DNA from: CAYMYN01 sp964394665
Lineage (GTDB): Bacteria; Planctomycetota; UBA1135; GCA-002686595
NCBI GenBank assembly: GCA_964394665.1
Contig: CAYMYN010000004.1
Location: 248,001-312,000, forward strand
Length of the DNA: 64,000 nucleotides
Reading direction: 5' to 3'
Below the pieces are notes generated by a model that ran no database searches, had not been told where the DNA came from, and was given only the letters and a program-made list of their open reading frames with translations. Of this stretch, positions 27,368 through 35,726 are shown piece after piece (position 1 is the first letter of the stretch; each line of letters opens with the position of its first letter). The position numbers and the translations under genes were made by a program.

Positions 27368-29764
27368 CTAGTGTCCACCGGGCTCCCGGTTTCGGTCCAG
27401 CTCCGGCCCACGGGCGGCCGCTCCCGGGCCCGGGAGGTGCAGCTCGAGGGGACCGTCGCGTCCCGTCGAGCGCCAGGCGAGGCCCCGCCGCGCGAGCTCG
27501 GGTACCGCGGGCGGCTCGCCGCTGGCGCTGACCCACACCTCGCGCGGCGCGGCGCGCTCGAGCAAGGGGAACAGGAACCGGCTCTCCGATCCGTGGTGGG
27601 GGACGAGCAGCAGGCGCAGCGGACCATCGAGCCACCCCGCGCGCAGCTTGTGCGCGAGCCCCGCATCGTCCGCGTCCCCCGAGAGCAGCAGTCGCTCGCC
27701 GCCCCAGTCCACGAGCAACGAACGCGAGCCCTGGTTGTCCTCGCCCGCCCGGCCGCGCAGCAGCTCCAGGCGCAGGGGCCCGCCGTCGCCGGCGGCGAGG
27801 CGCAACTCGCTCCGCCCCACGTCGGGGTCGATGCGCGGCACGCCGCGCGGGAGGCGCGCCTCGATCTCGCGCGTGCGGGCCCCCAGCCACAGGCGCGGCG
27901 GGAACCGTTCGAGCACCCACGGCAGGGCCGCGGAGTGGTCGCGGTCGACGTGCGAGAGCGCATACACCGCGCCGCGCACCTCGAGCGCGGCCAGCAGGGG
28001 CGCGAGCGCGCCGCGCCCCACGCCGCGCCGGTCGCGCGAGCCCGCGTCGAACACCAGGGCCGGCAGCCCCGGCGCGCGCAGCACGGCCGCCGTGCCGTTG
28101 CCGACGTCGAGCAGGTAGAGCTCGAGCCCCGCCGCGGCCGGTCTCCAGGGCAGGAGCAGCAGCCCGAAGGCGAGGGCCGTGGCGCGCGCCAGCGCGCGCG
28201 GCGCCTTCCCGCTGGCCACGAACAACGTCCCCGCCGTCGCCAGGACCAACCACCAGCCAGGCCGGGGCGGCAGCGCGAGCGGCGTCCCCGGCAAGTGGTC
28301 GGCGAGCTCCAGGAGGCCCACCAGGCCCGCGGCCAGCGCGCCGAGCGCCGCGTCGAAGGCCGCGACGGGCACGAGCAGGGCGATCCAGCCCAGGGCCAAC
28401 AGGCCGAGGAGGAACGGCACGCACAGCGGCGTCGCGAGCACGCCGGCGAGGCCGACCTCGCCGAAGCTCGCCCACACGATCGGCAGGGTCGCGAGGCTCG
28501 CCGCCAACGAGACCGCCAGGGCCGCGCAGCCGCCGTCCACGCAGCGTTGCAGCGGCACGCGACACCAGGCGGGCACCTCGCGTCCCAGGCGCGTCGTGCG
28601 CGGCAGGCGGCCCGCGCCCGGCAGCCGCGCGCGGATCCCGCGCAGCAGGGGCCCGACGCTCACGACCAGGCCCAGGGTCGCGGCGTAGGACAGCCGCAGC
28701 GAGAGCGAGTCCGCGGCCCGCGGGTCGGCCGCGAGCTCGATCGCCACCGCCAGCGCGAGCAGGGAGAGCGGATCGGCCCGCCGCACGCCGCCCTCCGACG
28801 TGGGCGGGAGCGAGCGCGTCAGGGCGTACAGGGCGAGCGCCACGTAGGCGCGCGTCACCGGCGCCCCCGCGCCGGAGAGCGGCACCAGGGGCGCGAGCAA
28901 CAGGGCGATCCAGGGCCCGGCGTGGGTCGCGATGCGCGGTGCACGCCGCACGCGGCGCGCGCCGGCGGCGAGCATCCAGGCCAGCGGCGTCGCGAGCGAG
29001 CCCGCGACCAGGGCCACGTGCAGGCCGCTGATCGCCAGCAGGTGGCGCGTCCCGGTGCGCGTGAAGCGATCGGCGAGCTCGGGGTCGAGGCCGCCGCGCT
29101 CGCCGAGCAGGATCGCCGCCGTGAGCCCGGCGATGCGGGGATCGGCGAGGCGCGCCTCGAGCCGCGCCGTGGCGCGCGCCCGCAGCTCGACCAGGCGCAC
29201 CCGCAGGGCGCTGAGCGGATCGGCGGGCGCGTGCTCGAGGCGCCGCACCTCGTCCGCCGCCAGCGGCCAGGGCGGCTGTCCGAGGGGCCCGCGCGCGATC
29301 GGCCCGCGGGCGGGCTCGCTGGGCGGCGTCGCGGGGTCGATGCGCACCCGCTCGCCCGGCCGCAGCAGCCCGACGGGCAGCTCGAGGGTGCGGCCGTCGC
29401 CGACCAGCCGTCCGCGCTCGGTGCCGCCGAAGGCGCCGCTCGGCCAATAGCGGCCCTCGCCCGCGCCCGTCGGCGCCGGCCGGGGCTCGGCGCCCGCGGC
29501 GCGCAGCCCGGCCAGCGCGAACACGAGCGCCGCGGCGAGGGTGGAGGGTGGGACGGAGCGGCGCGCGAGGAACCACGCGAGCGCCGCGAGCGACGCCGTC
29601 GCCAGGGCCGCGGGGAGCGCCCATCCCGGCGCCGACTCCTGGACCCGCGCGCCGAGCCACGACCCCGCGAGCGCCAGGGCCGCGAGGCGCACCAGCGGCC
29701 GCGACGGTCCACGGCGGCTCGTGGGCGCGGGCCCCGCGGGTTCGGAGGGAGCGCCCACGCGCAC
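27368..29764 (-). CDS. comEC: ComEC/Rec2 family DNA-uptake protein
   Basis: A 798-residue inner-membrane protein. Early hydrophobic helices (residues ~20-90) precede an OB-like region, then the Competence domain with TGTRHLLAISGLHVALVAGS and about eight helices up to residue ~560. The C-terminal metallo-beta-lactamase domain begins LYLLDVGNGTAAVLR and carries SHVDRDH (HxDxDH-type metal site), LLLSGDADD and LLVPHHGSESR. This is the full three-part ComEC architecture that forms the channel for single-stranded DNA in natural transformation, with the C-terminal domain as probable nuclease. GTG 29764 is the start (MRVGAPSEP). Its presence with a YifB/ComM homologue suggests possible competence; no pilus genes are visible. 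Confidence 0.92.
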   Translation of the reverse strand: MRVGAPSEPAGPAPTSRRGPSRPLVRLAALALAGSWLGARVQESAPGWALPAALATASLAALAWFLARRSVPPSTLAAALVFALAGLRAAGAEPRPAPTGAGEGRYWPSGAFGGTERGRLVGDGRTLELPVGLLRPGERVRIDPATPPSEPARGPIARGPLGQPPWPLAADEVRRLEHAPADPLSALRVRLVELRARATARLEARLADPRIAGLTAAILLGERGGLDPELADRFTRTGTRHLLAISGLHVALVAGSLATPLAWMLAAGARRVRRAPRIATHAGPWIALLLAPLVPLSGAGAPVTRAYVALALYALTRSLPPTSEGGVRRADPLSLLALAVAIELAADPRAADSLSLRLSYAATLGLVVSVGPLLRGIRARLPGAGRLPRTTRLGREVPAWCRVPLQRCVDGGCAALAVSLAASLATLPIVWASFGEVGLAGVLATPLCVPFLLGLLALGWIALLVPVAAFDAALGALAAGLVGLLELADHLPGTPLALPPRPGWWLVLATAGTLFVASGKAPRALARATALAFGLLLLPWRPAAAGLELYLLDVGNGTAAVLRAPGLPALVFDAGSRDRRGVGRGALAPLLAALEVRGAVYALSHVDRDHSAALPWVLERFPPRLWLGARTREIEARLPRGVPRIDPDVGRSELRLAAGDGGPLRLELLRGRAGEDNQGSRSLLVDWGGERLLLSGDADDAGLAHKLRAGWLDGPLRLLLVPHHGSESRFLFPLLERAAPREVWVSASGEPPAVPELARRGLAWRSTGRDGPLELHLPGPGAAARGPELDRNREPGGH

Positions 29765-29847
29765 AGGACCATGCCAACGCGCGGCGGTAACACGCCGGAT
29801 CGGAGACCCAGGGCCGCGGCGCCCCTCGTTCCCCCCCGCGCGGCGCG

Positions 29848-29853
29848 TAGACT
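29848..29853 (+). promoter_or_regulatory. Putative -10 element of coaD
   Basis: TAGACT ends 9 bases before ATG 29863. No ribosome-binding sequence fits in the gap, consistent with a leaderless mRNA. Confidence 0.45.
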
Positions 29854-29862
29854 GGGCCCGCG

Positions 29863-30342
29863 ATGGCCGCCCAGCACGCCCTCTTCCCCGGGACCTTCGA
29901 CCCGTTCACCCTCGGGCACCTCGACCTGGTGCGGCGCGCGGCGGCGCTCTTCCCGCGCCTGACCGTGGCGGTCGCCACCCATCCCGAGAAACGTCACCTG
30001 CTGCCGTTGGAACAGCGCCTGGAGTTGATCCGGCGCTCGATCGCCGGGCTCGACAACGTCGCGGTGACGGCCATCGAGGGCCTGGTGGTGCTCGCCGCGC
30101 AGCGCCTGGGCGCGGGGGCCTTGGTGCGCGGCGTGCGCAGCGGGACGGACCTCGACTACGAGCTCTCGATGGCCGGCTCCAACCGCGCCATGGCGCCCGA
30201 GATCGACACGGTGCTGCTCGTCGCCTCGCCCGCCACCTCGCACATCACCGGGACCCTGGTGCGTCAGATCGCGGCCCTCGGCGGTCCCCTCGAACCCTTC
30301 GTCCCCGAGCCCGTGCTGCACGCCCTGCGCGGGCGCACCTGA
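29863..30342 (+). CDS. coaD: Phosphopantetheine adenylyltransferase CoaD
   Basis: A 159-residue enzyme catalysing ATP + 4'-phosphopantetheine to dephospho-CoA + pyrophosphate, the penultimate step of CoA synthesis. The nucleotidyltransferase motif FPGTFDPFTLGHLDLVRR contains the T/HxGH signature. LVRGVRSGTDLDYELSMA and NRAMAPEIDTVLL are family-specific, and TSHITGTLVRQIA stands in place of the usual ISSS/T..VRE motif. The length matches the family. It is divergent from comEC and followed 11 bases later by a RidA gene. Confidence 0.95.
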   Translation: MAAQHALFPGTFDPFTLGHLDLVRRAAALFPRLTVAVATHPEKRHLLPLEQRLELIRRSIAGLDNVAVTAIEGLVVLAAQRLGAGALVRGVRSGTDLDYELSMAGSNRAMAPEIDTVLLVASPATSHITGTLVRQIAALGGPLEPFVPEPVLHALRGRT

Positions 30343-30353
30343 GCCCCGTTCCC

Positions 30354-30743
30354 ATGAGCGACCGCCACGTCGTCCGCACCGAGAAGGCCCCCGCCGCCAT
30401 CGGCCCCTACAGCCAGGCCGTGATCGCCGCGGGCCTGGTGCACTGCTCGGGCCAGATCGCCCTCGACCCCGCGACCGGCACGTTGGTCGGCGAGGGCGAC
30501 GTCGCCCAGCAGACCGAGCGCGTGCTCGCGAACCTCGCCGCCGTGCTGCAGGCCGCCGGCTCGAGCCTCGGCCGCGTGGTCTCCTGCACGGTGTATCTCC
30601 AACGCATGTCGGACTTCGCCGCCGTCAACGGGGTCTACGGCCGCCACTTCAGCGGCGAACAACCCCCGGCCCGCGCCACGGTCGAGGTCGCGCGCCTACC
30701 GAAGGACGCCCTGGTCGAGATCTCCTGCGTGGCCCTCGCCTGA
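30354..30743 (+). CDS. ridA: RidA family enamine/imine deaminase
   Basis: A 129-residue Rid (YjgF/YER057c/UK114) protein. Family hallmarks: KAPAAIGPYSQAV, CSGQIALDPATGTLV, NLAAVLQAAGSSL, VNGVYGRHF and ARATVEVARLPKDALVEI, with the carboxylate-binding Arg in PARATVEV. RidA hydrolyses reactive 2-aminoacrylate and other enamines formed by PLP enzymes, protecting the cell. It probably shares a transcript with coaD. The 78-base gap downstream (30744-30821) before the convergent gene shows no clear hairpin. Confidence 0.95.
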   Translation: MSDRHVVRTEKAPAAIGPYSQAVIAAGLVHCSGQIALDPATGTLVGEGDVAQQTERVLANLAAVLQAAGSSLGRVVSCTVYLQRMSDFAAVNGVYGRHFSGEQPPARATVEVARLPKDALVEISCVALA

Positions 30744-30821
30744 CGGCCCGGGATGGAAACGACGTGATTCCCGCCGCAACGTCGATGACGCGGCCTCGCT
30801 CGACGCCACCGCGCGGAGGTA

Positions 30822-33224
30822 TCAGCGGCGGGTCTCGGGGAGCGGCTCGAGCACGGCGGTGAGGCACAGGGCGCCCAGCGCGGTGGAGTAGACGCGTCCG
30901 CCCGCGTGGCCCCAGGGTCCGATGGGGTCCCAGGAACCGCGTGCGTGTCCTTCCCCACGCTGCGAGCCCGAAAGTGCGGCCAGCAGCGCGCCCCTCCAGG
31001 CGTTCCAGTACCGCGGTGACGTTCTTCCCATCGCGCGCATGGCGAGCGTGCCGTGGTACCAGTAATAGAAGTCGTTGCTGAGTCCCTTGGGGTGCCACAT
31101 GGGCTGCCGGCGCAGGAGCAACTCGGCGTGGCGCTCCAGGATCGAGTGCTCGCCCGGCGCCTGACCGAGGGCCAGGCGGCAGGCGAGACCGACGGCGGTC
31201 AGCGCCTCGGTCTGGTCGATCGGATAGTGCTCGTTGATCCCGGGCACGCGCGCACTCGGGCTGCCATTCGTGCGATAGCCGATACGGCCGCTCGCTGGGT
31301 CAGTTGCATCGTCGAGCCAGCTGAGGGCGCCTCCACGCCAGTCCGACCGCAGCGCGAGGCCGGTCCGTTCGGCCGCGGCCAGCGCCGTCGCCACCCAGCC
31401 GGTCACCGAGGTGTCGTTCTTGCCGACCGGGGGCAGGTCGTAGGCCCACGCGCCGTAGGGATTGCGCGCGCGCGCGAGGAGCTCGACCGCGCGCAGCAGA
31501 GCACCCTCCACCTCGAAGCGCCCCTGGAGGCGGCGCGCCTCGGCCAGGGCCAGCGTCGCGACCGCCTGGTCGTAGATGAAGTCCGTCCCCGGGTTGTCGC
31601 CGAACAACCCGCCTCGGATCCCGCCGCGCACCGCGTCCCGCTGTTGGGCGCCCAACCAGCCGACCCCGCGCTCGACGGCCATGGCGACGTCGCGCAACTC
31701 GAGCGTGCGGCCGTCGCCCATCAGCGCCAACAGCGCCAAGCCGGTCACGCCCACGTCGTGCCAAGGCTGTCCGAATCCCGCGCAGGGGCCGGACCCACCC
31801 GCGGGGCAGAGGGCGGAGTACGTGGTGCAGCTCCAGCGGCCGTCCTCTTCCTGGTGGGCGAGCAGCCACTCGAGTGCCGTGCGCAGGGACTGGGCGACCT
31901 CGATCTCGTTGCGTTGCACGCCGGGCAGGGGGAGGTCCACGCGCCGCGCGTTGGAGCTCGCGGCCGGTCCCCGCTCCTTTCGCGGACCGAGCAACAGCTC
32001 GGGAGTGAGCCATGCCGAACCGGCCGGTGCGCCCGCTTCGATGGCGCGCCACCACCCCTCGTCGTCGTGCACGAGTTCCCACCAGGTCAGCCACAGGACC
32101 CGGGCCCTGCGGTTGGCCGTCCGCCCGGCGGGCTCGATCGAGTCGTGCCAATCGAAACCTTGTCCCGCGGTGAACCTGCGCAGGAACTCAGTCAAGGCAG
32201 CGCCGCGGGTCACGTCCGCCGCGATCGCGACGTCGATCTCGACGAGCTCCCGCAGGGCCTCGAGCACCACCCGGCGCCCCATCCGCTGCAAGCGCTCCGC
32301 CAACGCGGCGTCGCCGTCCAGGTGTTCGCGCAGCAGGCGGCGCGTGCGCCTGCTGCGCGTGGCGTCGGCTGCTTCGAACTCGCGCGGCGGCGGCAGCGCG
32401 CGCGGGGACGGGGCGAGCCCACCCTGGCGCTGCACCTGCTCCTCGTACGAGAGCTCCCAACCATCGCGCACGTCGTCGCGGCGTTCGGAGTCCACGCGTC
32501 GGCCGTTCTCGTACCAACCGCCGACCACCTCGGTGTCGATGCTCCCGTCGACCAGCCACACGGTCCACCAACCCGTCGCTAGGCCCGCGTGAAAGCGCCC
32601 CTGGAGCATGGGCGTCTCGCCATCGCGCCAGCGGGCCTCGACCGGCCCGTGGAACTCCTCGCCGCGCACCTGGGCCAGGAAGCGCGGGTTCGACGTCCCG
32701 GGCCAGTCGCCGCGGGCGGCGGAGTAGCTCCCGGCCCCGTCCGCGTCGGGGCTGCCGTCGGGGCGCACGTCGAACCAGGGTCCGCGTTCGCGCAGACCGA
32801 AGGCGAAGGTGGCCTGCGCGGCGGGCGTGCCGTCGGGATGGAAGAAGCGCCAGGGGCCCGTGCGTCGGCCGGCGACGAAGGCGCCCGACATGCGCGTGCG
32901 ACCGTTGGGGTAGCGCCAGAGCCACGGACCCTCGAGGAACCCCCCGTGGAATGCTCCTTCGGCGATCGGCTTGGCCGACGCGGGTGCACCCTCCGCGGAA
33001 TCGGCGGCGTAGCGGCGCCAAGCGCCGTTGCCGGGGACTGTGGTGCCCTCCGCCGGCTCGACGTGCTCGATCCGATAGCGGCCGGCGGCGCTGACGACGG
33101 TCTGTGTCTGCGGGGCTCGTGCTTGCGAGGGCGAGCCTGCACATAGCGCGAGCAAGCTGGCGAGCAGGAGTCGGAGCATGGGTCGGTTGGGCTGGGGCGT
33201 TGGGGCCGGGGCGTGCGGGTTCAT
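30822..33224 (-). CDS. MORN-like repeat / squalene-cyclase-like toroid fusion protein, copy 1
   Basis: An 800-residue predicted exported protein. The signal helix is MLRLLLASLLALCAG. If translation starts at ATG 33224, which overlaps the upstream paralogue as ATGA, it is preceded by 15 residues; ATG 33179 is an alternative. Residues ~75-260 hold repeated G.W.w..pnG....G.F..G...G.W..f..DG units, a MORN_2/YwqK-like pattern. Residues ~420-795 form an alpha-alpha toroid of the squalene-cyclase/prenyltransferase type: ALEWLLAHQEEDGRWSC, DVGVTGLALLALMGDG, IYDQAVATLALAEA, VTGWVATALAAAE and a conserved ending SWDPIGPWGHAGGRVYSTALG. No DXDD cyclase motif is seen, so the toroid may be a binding rather than catalytic module. 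Function unknown. Confidence 0.75.
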   Translation of the reverse strand: MNPHAPAPTPQPNRPMLRLLLASLLALCAGSPSQARAPQTQTVVSAAGRYRIEHVEPAEGTTVPGNGAWRRYAADSAEGAPASAKPIAEGAFHGGFLEGPWLWRYPNGRTRMSGAFVAGRRTGPWRFFHPDGTPAAQATFAFGLRERGPWFDVRPDGSPDADGAGSYSAARGDWPGTSNPRFLAQVRGEEFHGPVEARWRDGETPMLQGRFHAGLATGWWTVWLVDGSIDTEVVGGWYENGRRVDSERRDDVRDGWELSYEEQVQRQGGLAPSPRALPPPREFEAADATRSRRTRRLLREHLDGDAALAERLQRMGRRVVLEALRELVEIDVAIAADVTRGAALTEFLRRFTAGQGFDWHDSIEPAGRTANRRARVLWLTWWELVHDDEGWWRAIEAGAPAGSAWLTPELLLGPRKERGPAASSNARRVDLPLPGVQRNEIEVAQSLRTALEWLLAHQEEDGRWSCTTYSALCPAGGSGPCAGFGQPWHDVGVTGLALLALMGDGRTLELRDVAMAVERGVGWLGAQQRDAVRGGIRGGLFGDNPGTDFIYDQAVATLALAEARRLQGRFEVEGALLRAVELLARARNPYGAWAYDLPPVGKNDTSVTGWVATALAAAERTGLALRSDWRGGALSWLDDATDPASGRIGYRTNGSPSARVPGINEHYPIDQTEALTAVGLACRLALGQAPGEHSILERHAELLLRRQPMWHPKGLSNDFYYWYHGTLAMRAMGRTSPRYWNAWRGALLAALSGSQRGEGHARGSWDPIGPWGHAGGRVYSTALGALCLTAVLEPLPETRR

Positions 33225-35584
33225 CGGCGGCGGGTGGGGGGGTCGGAGGCGGCGTAGAGGCGCTCGAGCATCAGGGCGGCGAGGGCCGTGGAGTAGATGC
33301 GGCCGCCGGCGAAGCCCCAGGGGCCGATCGGGTCCCAGGAGCCGCGGGCGTGGCCCGTCTGGCGCTGGGAAGCGAGCAGGGCCGGTCGCAGGGCGGCGGC
33401 CCACTCCGTCCACGCGGCGGCGTCGTGCACGCGCAGCTCGTACAGCGCGCGCGTGCCGTAGAACCAGTAGTAGAAGTCGTTCGTCAGCCCGTCCCGGTCC
33501 CAGGTGGGCAACGCGCGTCGCAGCAACTCGGCGTGGCGCGGGAGCAGCGGCTCGCTGCGCGGGCCCTGGCCGAGCAGGATGCGCGTCATCAGCCCCGCGG
33601 CGGTCATGGCCTCGGTCCGATCGATCGCGTAGTGGTCGTTGATCCCGATCACGCGCGCGCTCCGCGAGCCGCGTTCGAGGTACCCGACGCGGCCGGTCTC
33701 GACGTCGGTGACGGCCTCGAGCCAGAGCCGCGCGCCCTCCAGGGCGGCGTCGTCCGCGGGCACGCCGGCCTCCGCGGCGGCCACGATGGCGGCCACCATC
33801 CAGGCGCTGACGGAGGTGTCGCTCTCCCCGATGGGCGGCACGTCGTAGCGCCAGCCGGCGTTCGGATTGCGCCCGCGCAGGATGAACGCCACGGCGCGCT
33901 CGAGGGGCTCGGTCAGGTCCGCGCGGGCGGTGTAGCGCAGGCCCTGCGCCAGGGCGACGGTGGCGATCGCGTGGTCGTACACGAAGTCCTTCCCGCGGCG
34001 CGCGCCGATGAGGCCCTCGTCGGTCTGCGCGCGCAGGAGCGCGCCGAGCCCGCGATCGACGGCCTCCTCGACGAGCACCAGCCCAGCCGTGCGCCCCTCG
34101 GCCATCAGCGCCAGCAGGGCCAGTCCGCTCACGCCGACGTCGTGGACCGAGCGACCCGCGCCGTCGCAGGCGCCCGAACGCACGTCCGCGCAGCGCGCCG
34201 AGAACCCGGCGCAGCTCCAGGCCCCGTCCTCGCCCTGGTGCGCGAGCAACCAACCCAACGCCCAGCGCAGGGCGTCGCGCAGGTCGAGCTCGTCGCGGCG
34301 CGTGCCGGGGAAGGGCGGGATCGGGGCGATCGGCGCACCCGCGGCGCGCGGGCCCGGCGGCAGCGCGGGGAGTGGTACGCGTTGGCCGGTCAACAGCTCC
34401 CAGCCCAGGAGCGGCTCGTCCGCGGCGAACTCGCCCCGCTCCCGGCGCTGCCACCAGCCGTCGTCGTCGCGCACGAGCTCCCACCACGAGAGCCAACGCA
34501 CACGCGCCAGGTGGTTGGCGGCCCGGGCATCCGCGTCGCTCGCCGCGCGCCAGGGAAAGCCGCGCCCGCCGGCGATCGCGGCCAGCAGCGTGGTGAGCGC
34601 CTGCCCGCGCGCCACGTCCGCGTCCTCGGCGAGGTCGAGCTCGAGCAACAGGCGCAGCACGTCCGAGCCCAGGGGTCGGCCCGCGGCCAGGAGTTCCTCG
34701 AACGGGGCTCCGTCGCCCGCGGCGTAGCCCTGGAGCAACGCCTGCAGCTCGTTGCGCCGCGCCGCGGTGATGCCCCGGGCATGGCGCCCCGGGGAGGGCA
34801 ACGCGCCGACGCGGCCCTCGGCCAGGGCGGCCTGCTGCGCGCGTTCCTCGTAGGGGTCCTCCCAGAGCTCCCGCGGATGCGGACGCGGGTGGTCGGCGAC
34901 GGCTTCGCCGCCCTCGTACCAACCCGTGAGGATCTCCGGATCGAGGGTGCCGTCGACGAGCCAGAAGCTCCACCAACCGCTGGGCCGGCCCTCGACGTAG
35001 CGGCCGACGACGCGCGGCGATTCGCCGTCGCGCCAGAAGCCGTGGAACTCGCCGTGGCGCTCGCCGCCGCGCAGGGAGGCCCGCAGGCGCGCGCTGCGCT
35101 CGGGCCAGTGGGCGCGCTCCAGGTTGTAGAGGCCGGCGTGCGCCGGGTCGCGCGCGCCGTCGGGCGTGAACTCGTGCCACTGGCCCTCGCGCAGGCCGTG
35201 GACGTACGAGCCGCGGGCAGCGGGGGCGCCGCCGGGGTGGAAGAACTCCCAATCGCCGTCGCGTCGGCCCGCCGCGTAGGAGCCCTTCATCGCCGGGGAG
35301 CCATCCGCGTGGCGCCAGATCCACGGGCCCTCGAGACGCCCGTCCACCCAGCGGCCCTCGGCGAGCGGCTCCCCCTGCCCGTCCTTCTCCGCGAAGCGCC
35401 GCCACAGCCCGTGCGCCAGCTCCCGTGCCCCCTCGATGCGCACCTCGCACTCGACCCGATAGCGCCCCTCGACGCCGGTGCGCACGCGGTCCTCGATCTC
35501 CAGGGTTCCCTGGGACGCCGCGCCCAGCGCGCTGACGAGCACGGCCGCGAACGGCGCGCCCCAAACTGCAGGATTCCGAACCAT
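33221..35584 (-). CDS. MORN-like repeat / squalene-cyclase-like toroid fusion protein, copy 2
   Basis: A 787-residue paralogue of the downstream gene, with the same architecture and clear end-to-end similarity. The N-terminal signal is NPAVWGAPFAAVLVSALGAASQG. MORN-like units span residues ~50-240 (EGPWIWRHADGSPAMKGSY, GDWEFFHPGGAPAARGSY). The middle is a charged helical linker containing WLSWWELVRDDDGWW, also conserved in copy 1. The toroid spans ~410-780, with LGWLLAHQGEDGAWSC, HDVGVSGLALLALMAEG and the terminal SWDPIGPWGFAGGRIYSTALA. ATG 35584 is preceded at 30 bases by TACGCT. The ATGA overlap with copy 1 implies co-translation, so the two proteins may form a pair. They arose by tandem duplication. 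Confidence 0.75.
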   Translation of the reverse strand: MVRNPAVWGAPFAAVLVSALGAASQGTLEIEDRVRTGVEGRYRVECEVRIEGARELAHGLWRRFAEKDGQGEPLAEGRWVDGRLEGPWIWRHADGSPAMKGSYAAGRRDGDWEFFHPGGAPAARGSYVHGLREGQWHEFTPDGARDPAHAGLYNLERAHWPERSARLRASLRGGERHGEFHGFWRDGESPRVVGRYVEGRPSGWWSFWLVDGTLDPEILTGWYEGGEAVADHPRPHPRELWEDPYEERAQQAALAEGRVGALPSPGRHARGITAARRNELQALLQGYAAGDGAPFEELLAAGRPLGSDVLRLLLELDLAEDADVARGQALTTLLAAIAGGRGFPWRAASDADARAANHLARVRWLSWWELVRDDDGWWQRRERGEFAADEPLLGWELLTGQRVPLPALPPGPRAAGAPIAPIPPFPGTRRDELDLRDALRWALGWLLAHQGEDGAWSCAGFSARCADVRSGACDGAGRSVHDVGVSGLALLALMAEGRTAGLVLVEEAVDRGLGALLRAQTDEGLIGARRGKDFVYDHAIATVALAQGLRYTARADLTEPLERAVAFILRGRNPNAGWRYDVPPIGESDTSVSAWMVAAIVAAAEAGVPADDAALEGARLWLEAVTDVETGRVGYLERGSRSARVIGINDHYAIDRTEAMTAAGLMTRILLGQGPRSEPLLPRHAELLRRALPTWDRDGLTNDFYYWFYGTRALYELRVHDAAAWTEWAAALRPALLASQRQTGHARGSWDPIGPWGFAGGRIYSTALAALMLERLYAASDPPTRRR

Positions 35585-35614
35585 GTAGCCCCCCGTGGCT
35601 GCGGTCTGGCGCCC

Positions 35615-35620
35615 AGCGTA
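35615..35620 (-). promoter_or_regulatory. Putative -10 element of the tandem toroid operon
   Basis: TACGCT on the minus strand ends 30 bases before ATG 35584. The 142-base gap 35585-35726 shows no other recognisable element. Confidence 0.35.
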
Positions 35621-35726
35621 GCCTCCGGGCGCGGATCCGGGGACGTTCGATCGCGTCGAGGGAATCGGCGCGGGAAAGGGGGCGCTGGATTCGGAGTGCT
35701 CCCGCGATCGGACCCACACGGGGCCT

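Noticed and set aside
25887..29978. Very long open frame on the minus strand through the HEAT and comEC genes (over 1300 codons), and similar ones at 3933-6389 and 35287-41157
   Set aside because: They run across real genes in another frame, are dominated by Arg, Pro, Ala and Gly, and show no domain motifs. Such frames are expected in very GC-rich DNA because stop codons are rare.
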